Source: Cryptobacterium sp. CAG:338 (lineage in GTDB: Bacteria > Actinomycetota > Coriobacteriia > Coriobacteriales > Eggerthellaceae). From it: 8,743 nt of DNA. The stretch is from the NCBI GenBank assembly GCA_000435475.1, contig FR896073.1:1-8743 (forward strand), in the 5' to 3' direction. Positions within the stretch are counted from its first letter, which is position 1; every line of letters starts with the position of its first letter. The translations under genes were made by a program, and so were the position numbers. Under the pieces are notes generated by a model that was not told the origin of the DNA, did not search any database, and saw only the letters and a program-made list of their open reading frames with translations. Positions 1 to 6,173 of the stretch are shown in pieces.

Positions 1-969
1 ATTACCCGCCTTACCCCACTTCACATTACTCAAGCGCTTCGAAGCGCCCACGCCCATGATGGCAGTTGTTTTGGTGTGGGTAGTAGACACGGGCATACCA
101 GTGCCATTAGCTAAACCGATACAGAATATGGCGGACAAACAAGCAGCGAATCCTTGATAGGGCTCCATTTTTACCATATCCATACCAACACTCTTGATAA
201 TCTTCTTGCCACCAATAGCAGTACCTAAGCCCATGGTGGCAGCGCAGAGAATTACCAACCACATAGGAAATGCCACGTCACCCGTTTCGGTGCCCATTCC
301 CATGCACAGCATGATGCCCATCATACTTACTGATAAGAATTTCTGACCGTCTTGAGCACCGTGCATTACCGCCACGCCAGCACCCGCAAGAATTTGTGCC
401 CAATGCCAAAAGTTTGCCGACTTTCTTCGATTGATTCCCTTCGCAAAAAATTCGATCATCTTAGTGAAAAGCCAGCCACAGAAAAAGCCCAAGCCTGTTG
501 AAATTACTAAACCATACAAAACCTTAACCCATTCGTCTGGGTTAACGCCGCCAATGCCATTTTGAAGAGCAATGGCAGCACCGGTGATGCCGGCAATTAA
601 GGAATGGCTCTGCGAAGTGGGAATACCAAAAATCCACGTGATAACACCCCAGGCAATAACGGCAACCATAGCCGCCGCCAGCGCAAGCAAAGCCGCTTCG
701 TTATCTCCCCCGAAATTTGCCATAGTAAAGATGGTTTTTGCAACCGCGGCACCAATGGTGGTAACCGCAAGCAAACCAATAAAGTTACAGATCGCCGCCA
801 TGATGATTGCAGCACCAGGTGACATACTGCGTGTTCCCACCACGGTAGCAATAGCATTAGGTGCATCAGTTGCACCATTTACTACCGTCGCCCCCAACGT
901 AAGCAATAACACAATCACCAATACTGGACTGCCCGTTAACGCCGTCAGAAAAGCACCGAACTCAATCAC
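1..969 (-). CDS. pit: Inorganic phosphate transporter, Pit family (3' end cut by window edge)
   Basis: This is an integral membrane permease of the PiT family, which takes up inorganic phosphate (usually as a metal-phosphate complex) using the ion gradient. I translated it by hand: 323 residues are visible and the last codon ends at base 1, so the C-terminus lies outside the window. The two inverted-repeat halves of the family are visible. The first has NGATDAPNAIAT at residues 31-42 and PTSQSH at 117-122. The second has HGAQDGQKF at 203-211 and PVSTTHT at 293-299. About eight hydrophobic segments surround these motifs. The TD and QD variants of the canonical ND signature are, as I recall, normal for a Firmicute/actinobacterial subgroup. 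The GTG start is the only one available: an in-frame stop lies five codons upstream, and GAAGGA sits 8 nt before it. It is separated from the men genes by a terminator and a 344-bp spacer, so it is probably a separate transcription unit. The family is secure; the exact substrate and ion coupling are inferred. Confidence 0.93.
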   Translation of the reverse strand, partial: MIEFGAFLTALTGSPVLVIVLLLTLGATVVNGATDAPNAIATVVGTRSMSPGAAIIMAAICNFIGLLAVTTIGAAVAKTIFTMANFGGDNEAALLALAAAMVAVIAWGVITWIFGIPTSQSHSLIAGITGAAIALQNGIGGVNPDEWVKVLYGLVISTGLGFFCGWLFTKMIEFFAKGINRRKSANFWHWAQILAGAGVAVMHGAQDGQKFLSVSMMGIMLCMGMGTETGDVAFPMWLVILCAATMGLGTAIGGKKIIKSVGMDMVKMEPYQGFAACLSAIFCIGLANGTGMPVSTTHTKTTAIMGVGASKRLSNVKWGKAGN

Positions 970-977
970 TGTTTGTG

Positions 978-983
978 TCCTTC
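978..983 (-). promoter_or_regulatory. Ribosome binding site of the phosphate transporter gene
   Basis: GAAGGA on the minus strand lies 8 nt before the GTG at 969. It supports this non-ATG start. The nearby ATG at 989 is in another frame and closes after seven codons. Confidence 0.75.
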
Positions 984-1230
984 ACGCATGGTTTACTTCT
1001 TGTGTGGCAGATATTCACAAAACATGAGCGCTCGGGGGAAATGGCGACGCTGTTGTTTTACGTATGACAAAAGGAAAACCTTTGTAAATATCTGTAATAC
1101 GTAATGATACGAGAACAAACGTGATTTATTTAGCAAACTTGAAACATTGTTTAACGTTTTTGTAATTTATTTCGGAATTTGTGCGAGATTTCGCCGTACG
1201 AATCGCAAGCTTAGTCCTTACAACTAATTG

Positions 1231-1266
1231 CAAAGAAAAAGAGGTGTGATTATATCCGCACCTCTT
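1231..1266 (-). terminator. Rho-independent terminator of the men operon
   Basis: On the minus strand, AAGAGGTGCG (1266-1257) pairs with CACACCTCTT (1248-1239) around the 8-nt loop GATATAAT. This gives a 10-bp stem with one G-T wobble. The T-rich run TTTTTCTTTG follows directly. It sits about 48 bp after the menEC stop codon, so it closes the men transcription unit before the phosphate transporter gene. Confidence 0.9.
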
Positions 1267-1313
1267 CGACAAAACATAAGATCAAAAATATTTGGGTTAT
1301 AGGCTCAAAACAG

Positions 1314-4031
1314 TTAGCCCTTGGTGATAGTTACTTCATCCACCAATACTGAACGTAAGTAATCTTTATCAAGCACACAACCCAAACCTGCAGGATGATC
1401 GACCGTATTCAAGACCAATTCTCCCTCATGTAGCTGCAAAGGAGGCAAAGCGGTGTCGTGCTCAAAATATTCAGTGAAATCCGAAACATCGGCTGGCAAA
1501 TCCATTCCTGGTAAGGTAGCGAATGCCGCATGCATACGCTTGGAAACACCCGTATCAAACATGCCGCCCATCCAAGTTACTTTGCCTTGCTCTCTTGCCC
1601 ATTTATAGAAGTCAAGCGTAGGTTGAATGCCACCAAATTTCGTCACCTTAAGCGCATAGCACTTCAAGTTGTCAAAATCCATCGCCTCTTCCATATCCTG
1701 AGCCGTCACAACCGATTCGTCTAAGCACACCGGTGTTTTAATGTGCTCCTGCAAGTCAGACAAGCGCGCAAACAGGTTTGTGTCCCCATTACGAGGAACG
1801 AATGAGGGATTATAGGGCTCCTCAATACAGGCAATATCAAACTCATCAAGCTTGCGCAGGATATCCAGATTCGATTCATCAAAAGACTGGTTAGCGTCCA
1901 GCATGATAATCAGGTCAGGATGCGCCTCTCGAACAGCCTCCACGCAAGCCAATACGGTATCGGGTTTTACTTTAAGCTTTACGCGCGTATAGCCTGCTTG
2001 AACAGCGACATCTACCTGAGCGCATACCTCATCGGCAGTGCCCAGCCCAATCACGGCACCGCCTAGAATCTTCTCCTGATTGGAACCGCCGATTAACTTT
2101 GAAAGGGGCTTGCCAACGATTTTGCCGTACAGATCCCATAAAGCAGGCTCCACGGCTGCCTTAGCCATGGGATAGCGAGCCAAGTCCGCAAACGTCGCAA
2201 GCGAACGGGACACCTGGGAAGGATGAATGTAGCGCTCCCCTAACACGATAGGCGCAATGACATCCCTTACCACCCGGAAATCCTCTTCAATAGTCTCGGG
2301 CAAGTACCAGTTTGTCTTAAACGAAACGCATTCGCTAATACCAATGCGTCCCGCCCAATCTTCAACTTCCACGAAAAACGATTCACGTTCAGTAATGGTT
2401 GCCTTGGGGGTTTTGACTGGTACCGTAAAGGGCTGCTTGATGCGATAGAGGCTCAAACGCTTAATATCGATTCGCTTGTCGTAGAGCTGTTTGAGCGCAA
2501 TACGATCGACCTTACTCGCCACGGTAAGCGGGAATGCGTCCAAAACCAAAATATGTTTGGGATGATGGAGTTTGGACATATGATCATCTAAATAACGATG
2601 AATCATATGAGCAAATTCTTGCGGGCAGCTTGCTGCTTCGATTCCCGTCTCGTCTTGAGTAAGCCCCATTGCCTCATGGTCATAAGCAATAGTAGCAGCC
2701 GAATAATCCGCTTCAACAAACGCAACGGGTCTATAACCCCACGTCTCGTCAGCGGTACCAAACACATAGGCGTCTTTTACGCCAGGAATACCTAACAGCA
2801 CCTCACGAATCTCTGCGGGGTAGATATTTTCGCCACCTGAAATAATTAAATCTTCAGTGCGCGCATAAACTAGAAGATGCCCATTACGATCGAGCGAAGC
2901 GCGATCGCCCGTGACGAAATAGCCATCCACACTCGATGCCTTGCGCGCATTGAGGTACCCTTCGAAAACACCAGGACCGGCAATATGCAGCTGCCCAATG
3001 CCATCTTCATCGGGACGCATGATACGCACGTCATAGCCAGGAAGCACTTGCAGTGCCCCATCAAAATTACGCGTCACTGGCGCTGCAGCAATAAGGCTTG
3101 CAGTTTCTGTCATGCCGTAGCTGGCAAACACTTTCGCCTTTGCCTTCAGTGCTTTACGAATGGTTTTGTCGTTGAGTTCAGCACCGCCCAAAAGAATACA
3201 GTCATATTTAGTTATGACACGATCTCGATCATGTTCGAGCAAATCGGCCAAGATCTTATCCACGACCGAAATATGGGTAACACGAAAACTGAGCACATCA
3301 TTCAAAATGCGTTGAGGCTGATAGCGCTCATATACGATAAAGGTGTTGCCACTTAAAAGGGTACGAACCAATATCTGAAAACCGCCCACATGACACAGGG
3401 GCAGAACCATTTGCCATACCCCATGTTCCTCATATCTCAAAACTTCATTAGCACCAGCAGCAGAGCCCATCAAAGAATTCCAGGTCAAAAAGGCAGCTTT
3501 GGGCGTACCCGAAGAACCTGAAGTAAACATAACAAGCCCTGCATTGTTGCCATCGAAGCGCTCTTGATAGCGCTGTACGGTCTGCTCCAATTCAACTTGA
3601 AGTCTGGTTAAAACAGCGGCATCATCGGGCAGCAAGCCGAAACCTGTTGCATCGAACCCCGTAGCATCAATGAGCAGGCGATTAACCATCTGATTAGTTA
3701 ATACATCCATACCATGTTCGCCCGTTGCATTTTCCAGCTCTACCAAACGAAGCTGACGTTCGTCTGCTGAAAGACGGGGGTTCAAAAGAGCAAGCGTATA
3801 CCCACCATACGCTGCTGCCAAAGAAAGCAAAACGAGCTCGGTGCCGTTATACATAGTGCACGCAAGGGTTCCATTGGCGGTCATACCGTAGCATTCCAGC
3901 TCGCGTGCAAGAGCAGCGGCTGCTATATGCGCCCGACGGTACGAATATTCAATAGATTGCTTGTCGCCCTGAACGCAAAAAAACGGCGCCTGAGGTTTGC
4001 GTTTTGCCCATTCGGACAGGTGCGTAATCAT
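1314..4031 (-). CDS. Bifunctional O-succinylbenzoate-CoA ligase / O-succinylbenzoate synthase (MenE-MenC fusion)
   Basis: This single 905-residue protein carries two consecutive cytoplasmic menaquinone enzymes. Residues 1-~515 are MenE, an ANL-superfamily adenylating ligase that makes OSB-CoA from OSB, ATP and CoA. Its motifs are the P-loop FTSGSSGTPK (169-178), PLCHVGG (211-217), GGAEL (282-286), YGMTET (305-310), TGD (374-376), GGENIYP (399-405) and the A10 lysine in SKVDR (K507). Residues ~528-905 are MenC, an enolase-superfamily OSB synthase that dehydrates SHCHC. They show the KxK pair (K685/K687), metal ligands in LDANQ (D712), CIEEP (E737) and CLDES (D771), and the opposite-face lysine K795. 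The linker is only 10-15 residues. All expected active-site residues appear intact, so both halves should be active. An in-frame TGA six codons upstream of the ATG fixes the start close to 4031; the ribosome site is weakly spaced. The gene lies 82 bp after menB and ends the operon. No single gene symbol covers the fusion (menE + menC). Confidence 0.95.
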   Translation of the reverse strand: MITHLSEWAKRKPQAPFFCVQGDKQSIEYSYRRAHIAAAALARELECYGMTANGTLACTMYNGTELVLLSLAAAYGGYTLALLNPRLSADERQLRLVELENATGEHGMDVLTNQMVNRLLIDATGFDATGFGLLPDDAAVLTRLQVELEQTVQRYQERFDGNNAGLVMFTSGSSGTPKAAFLTWNSLMGSAAGANEVLRYEEHGVWQMVLPLCHVGGFQILVRTLLSGNTFIVYERYQPQRILNDVLSFRVTHISVVDKILADLLEHDRDRVITKYDCILLGGAELNDKTIRKALKAKAKVFASYGMTETASLIAAAPVTRNFDGALQVLPGYDVRIMRPDEDGIGQLHIAGPGVFEGYLNARKASSVDGYFVTGDRASLDRNGHLLVYARTEDLIISGGENIYPAEIREVLLGIPGVKDAYVFGTADETWGYRPVAFVEADYSAATIAYDHEAMGLTQDETGIEAASCPQEFAHMIHRYLDDHMSKLHHPKHILVLDAFPLTVASKVDRIALKQLYDKRIDIKRLSLYRIKQPFTVPVKTPKATITERESFFVEVEDWAGRIGISECVSFKTNWYLPETIEEDFRVVRDVIAPIVLGERYIHPSQVSRSLATFADLARYPMAKAAVEPALWDLYGKIVGKPLSKLIGGSNQEKILGGAVIGLGTADEVCAQVDVAVQAGYTRVKLKVKPDTVLACVEAVREAHPDLIIMLDANQSFDESNLDILRKLDEFDIACIEEPYNPSFVPRNGDTNLFARLSDLQEHIKTPVCLDESVVTAQDMEEAMDFDNLKCYALKVTKFGGIQPTLDFYKWAREQGKVTWMGGMFDTGVSKRMHAAFATLPGMDLPADVSDFTEYFEHDTALPPLQLHEGELVLNTVDHPAGLGCVLDKDYLRSVLVDEVTITKG

Positions 4032-4041
4032 GGTGAGTTCA

Positions 4042-4048
4042 CTTCCTC
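4042..4048 (-). promoter_or_regulatory. Probable ribosome binding site of the menE-menC gene
   Basis: GAGGAAG on the minus strand is the only purine-rich candidate before the ATG at 4031. Its AGGA core is 12 nt from the start codon, longer than usual. It lies immediately after the T-tract of the hairpin at 4049-4073, so folding upstream could affect initiation. Confidence 0.5.
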
Positions 4049-4073
4049 AAAAAGCTTGCCAGCCTTTGCTGGC
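4049..4073 (-). terminator. Hairpin with T-tract between menB and menE-menC (possible attenuator or weak terminator)
   Basis: On the minus strand GCCAGC (4073-4068) pairs perfectly with GCTGGC (4063-4058) around the loop AAAG. AAGC follows, then TTTTT (4053-4049). The GC-rich stem is short (6 bp) and the T-tract begins 4 nt after it, so it would be a weak intrinsic terminator at best. Because an essential pathway gene lies downstream, partial termination, RNA processing or 3'-end protection of the menB message are more likely roles than full termination. Confidence 0.4.
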
Positions 4074-4113
4074 CTTCTGCGTGCTTTAGTCGCTCAATAC
4101 TCCGCGCACAATC

Positions 4114-4953
4114 CTACGGAAACTTAGGGAATTGCTGGAAGTCTGGCTTGCGCTTTTCCTTAAACGCATCGCGTCCTTCTTTTGCTTCATCGGTGGTGTA
4201 ATACAACAAAGTAGCATCACCTGCGAGCTGTTGAATACCCGCATAGCCATCAGTTGCCGCATTGAAAGATGCCTTGAGGAAGCGCAAAGCGGTAGGCGAT
4301 AACGCCAGCATTTCACGAGCCCAAGAAACGCATTCTTCTTCGAGTTGATCAAAAGGAACTACCTTGTTAATCATGCCCATATCCAAGGCTTCTTGTGCCG
4401 TGTACTGACGGCATAAATACCATATTTCTCGCGCTTTCTTCTGGCCAACCATGGCCGCAAGATACGAAGCTCCGTAACCACCATCAAAACTACCCACGCG
4501 AGGTCCCGTCTGACCGAATTTTGCAGTTTCTGCCGCAATGGAAAGATCACAAAGGTAGTTCAAAACATTGCCGCCACCAATAGCGTATCCATTCACCATA
4601 GCAATAACAGGCTTAGGTACCACACGAATCAAGCGCTGCAGATCAAGTACGTTCAAACGAGGAATGTTATCCTCGCCCACATAGCCACCGTTGCCGCGCT
4701 TCTTTTGATCTCCTCCTGAACAGAAGGCTTGGTCTTCAGGACGGCCATCGTGATTTGCGCCCGTCAGAATAATTACACCAATAGAAGCATCATCGCGTGC
4801 GATAGAAAACGCATCGTACATCTCTATGTTGGTTTTCGGAGTGAAAGCATTACGACATTCAGGTCTGTTGATCGTAATCTTTGCGATGCCATCATAAGTC
4901 TCATAAATGATTTCATCGTATTCCTTACCCTTTACCCAGGGAAAGTTGCTCAT
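4114..4953 (-). CDS. menB: 1,4-dihydroxy-2-naphthoyl-CoA synthase
   Basis: This crotonase-fold enzyme closes the second ring of the naphthoquinone by converting OSB-CoA to DHNA-CoA (intramolecular Claisen condensation). Its 279 residues match the usual family length. Visible motifs are NRPECRNAF (29-37), FCSGGDQ (77-83) in the CoA/oxyanion region, GYAIGGGNV (122-130), QTGPRVGSFDGG (148-159) and the family-typical C-terminus DAFKEKRKPDF. G150 in QTGP occupies the place where the E. coli enzyme has the glycine that leaves room for bicarbonate, while S155 and D157 match the conserved Ser/Asp pair. This predicts a bicarbonate-dependent (type I) enzyme. The ATG is preceded by AAAGGA with a 6-nt gap. 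The gene follows menH by 65 bp and precedes menE-menC by 82 bp. Confidence 0.97.
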   Translation of the reverse strand: MSNFPWVKGKEYDEIIYETYDGIAKITINRPECRNAFTPKTNIEMYDAFSIARDDASIGVIILTGANHDGRPEDQAFCSGGDQKKRGNGGYVGEDNIPRLNVLDLQRLIRVVPKPVIAMVNGYAIGGGNVLNYLCDLSIAAETAKFGQTGPRVGSFDGGYGASYLAAMVGQKKAREIWYLCRQYTAQEALDMGMINKVVPFDQLEEECVSWAREMLALSPTALRFLKASFNAATDGYAGIQQLAGDATLLYYTTDEAKEGRDAFKEKRKPDFQQFPKFP

Positions 4954-4959
4954 ACCTAT

Positions 4960-4965
4960 TCCTTT
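4960..4965 (-). promoter_or_regulatory. Ribosome binding site of menB
   Basis: AAAGGA on the minus strand sits 6 nt before the menB ATG at 4953. This is the best-placed Shine-Dalgarno sequence in the operon. Confidence 0.75.
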
Positions 4966-5018
4966 CTATAACAACTAGCTCCAGATATGCCCCCTTTGCT
5001 GACGCACAGAGAAACTAG

Positions 5019-6173
5019 CTAGTCCCAAAGGGTCTGATCTATCCCCACCAAAAAGTTTTGTATCTCTCTAAGATAAAGCATTGGGGCCTCTAAATGTACG
5101 TTATGCCCTACGTTAATTGCAGAAACAGAAGCTCCAACCGCAGAGAGCTTCTGAGCAACCAAAGTGCTTTTTTCATCTTTGTCCCCGTAGATATATAAAA
5201 CAGGAATGCCTTTTCTTGAATCCGCTTCAGAATCATTCGCCTGAGAGCGTGTTTCATCCTGCTTGGTCGTAGCGGTCTGGAAGCGCTTTTCGTCTCGTTG
5301 AGATGCAATAGCCTTTTTTATATTTGTTAGAGTTTCACCACTTAGAGGCATCGCCTGCTTACCTGCGCCTTCCAAGCAAAGTGCCATGCATTCAGGGTCG
5401 TTTACTGCACGCGAAAAATGAAGTATCTTGTCGAATCCCAGTTCTTTTTGCGTTTCGAAAAGAGGAAGAGTTTCCCAATAGTTCACGAATTCTTCCATAC
5501 CTTCTTCGCGAATTCGATTTACCCAAGCACTGTTTCTTTTTGCTGCTTCCTGCTGTTCCCCGTCGGTCGCGCATCCAAGATTACAGCTTTCCAAGATGAC
5601 GGACGCCAAAACATCACAGCTTGTTTTCATAAGTGCAAGCGCAATGCGCCCACCCATGGAATACCCCACCACATGCGCACGAACGCTCTGTTCGCCAGCA
5701 CAATCGCCAGAAGATTTTCTAAGCGATTTTAATAACGGAAACGCCCTTTTGGAGAGTCTACTTACCGTCTTTTTGAAGGGCTTACTCACCGCCCTTTTGG
5801 AGGGTTTACTCGTCACCCTTCGGGAAATTTTGTTTGCCAAATTGGAGGGATTGCTCGCCGAATCGGAAGGGCGACAAACCACCTTACGCAAGAAATAATC
5901 TATCGAAGCTGCCATGTCTTCATAGGTATAACGTGCTGGGTTTTTTGACTTGCTGCTCAGTCCATGCCCTATAAAGTCAACTGCATATACGCAAAAATGG
6001 AGCTTGAGCGAAGCAGCAATTGGCTCCCAACTTGTCGAAGACTGCATAAATCCATGAAGCAAGACCAAAGGCGGTCGCTCGGGATCGCCCCAGCGTTGAT
6101 AAAAGTAGGAGCACTTCTTATAGGTAAACGAGCCTACCTGAGGCATCTCCACCCAATTATCGGTAGCGTCCAT
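5019..6173 (-). CDS. menH: 2-succinyl-6-hydroxy-2,4-cyclohexadiene-1-carboxylate synthase (MenH), enlarged by two insertions
   Basis: This alpha/beta hydrolase removes pyruvate from SEPHCHC (the MenD product) to give SHCHC. The core is recognisable: VLLHGFMQSSTSW (37-49) with the HGF oxyanion segment, DFIGHGLS (66-73), the nucleophile elbow GYSMGGR (170-176, Ser172), YGDKDE (329-334, acidic member of the triad) and GHNVHLE (356-362, His357). At 384 residues it is over 100 longer than typical MenH (about 250-270). The excess is in two low-complexity blocks: a Lys/Arg/Ser-rich block at about 98-163 and a charged Gln/Lys/Glu-rich block at about 284-321. Both fall between conserved core elements, so they probably form surface loops and leave the triad intact. 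The ATG lies inside the menD end (17-nt overlap), indicating translational coupling. The purine-rich AGGGG at 6186-6190 is 12 nt upstream, so initiation may rely on coupling. A second in-frame ATG nine codons later is a less likely start. Confidence 0.9.
   Translation of the reverse strand: MDATDNWVEMPQVGSFTYKKCSYFYQRWGDPERPPLVLLHGFMQSSTSWEPIAASLKLHFCVYAVDFIGHGLSSKSKNPARYTYEDMAASIDYFLRKVVCRPSDSASNPSNLANKISRRVTSKPSKRAVSKPFKKTVSRLSKRAFPLLKSLRKSSGDCAGEQSVRAHVVGYSMGGRIALALMKTSCDVLASVILESCNLGCATDGEQQEAAKRNSAWVNRIREEGMEEFVNYWETLPLFETQKELGFDKILHFSRAVNDPECMALCLEGAGKQAMPLSGETLTNIKKAIASQRDEKRFQTATTKQDETRSQANDSEADSRKGIPVLYIYGDKDEKSTLVAQKLSAVGASVSAINVGHNVHLEAPMLYLREIQNFLVGIDQTLWD
5733..5870 (-). repeat. 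Degenerate 21/24-bp tandem repeat inside menH
   Basis: Read on the minus strand, six consecutive units of 21, 21, 24, 24, 24 and 24 nt encode PSDSASN, PSNLANK, ISRRVTSK, PSKRAVSK, PFKKTVSR and LSKRAFPL. The third to sixth units (5828-5733) are closest, sharing the nucleotide pattern TCC-AAA-AGG-GCG with few changes. There are no spacers and the frame is kept, so this is an intragenic minisatellite-like expansion. It adds a strongly basic loop upstream of the catalytic GYSMGG elbow. AGG/AGA arginine codons are concentrated here. Confidence 0.8.

Larger units (their letters stand above)
970..1313. other. Intergenic spacer between menEC and pit (terminator plus probable promoter region)
   Basis: These 344 bases hold no convincing gene on either strand. 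The right part carries the menEC terminator (1231-1266). The rest, about 1050-1230, is AT-rich and should carry the promoter of the minus-strand transporter gene, but I could not find a good -35/-10 pair. The best -10-like hexamer is TATCAT on the minus strand (1104-1109), with no good -35 at 16-18 nt. Other visible structure is a perfect odd palindrome AAACATTGTTT at 1142-1152, flanked by two ATTTATTT copies (1124-1131 and 1165-1172) 41 bp apart. A PhoB/PhoP-type box would be expected for a phosphate gene, but I see no clear direct-repeat match. Confidence 0.6.

Noticed and set aside
572..1027. Plus-strand open frame of about 150 codons opposite the phosphate transporter
   Set aside because: It is the antisense shadow of a clear Pit-family gene. 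Its product is a low-complexity Ala/Ile/Val/Thr string with no family resemblance.
1249..1254. Perfect TATAAT on the minus strand as a -10 box for the transporter gene
   Set aside because: It is the loop of the menEC terminator hairpin and has no -35 hexamer at an acceptable distance.
2440..2500. Separate menC gene starting near the junction with menE
   Set aside because: There is no stop codon between the domains and no good ribosome site with a start codon at the junction, so a fusion is the simplest reading.
2877..3356. Plus-strand open frame of about 159 codons opposite the MenE domain
   Set aside because: It is antisense to highly conserved adenylation motifs, has no recognisable domain and has no convincing ribosome site.
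5733..5870. CRISPR-like repeat array
   Set aside because: The units are contiguous with no spacers, are 21/24 nt, degenerate and in frame within menH. This is an intragenic tandem repeat.
5324..5898. Several plus-strand open frames opposite menH
   Set aside because: They arise from the repeat-rich antisense strand of menH and overlap one another in different frames. No motif or start signal supports them.
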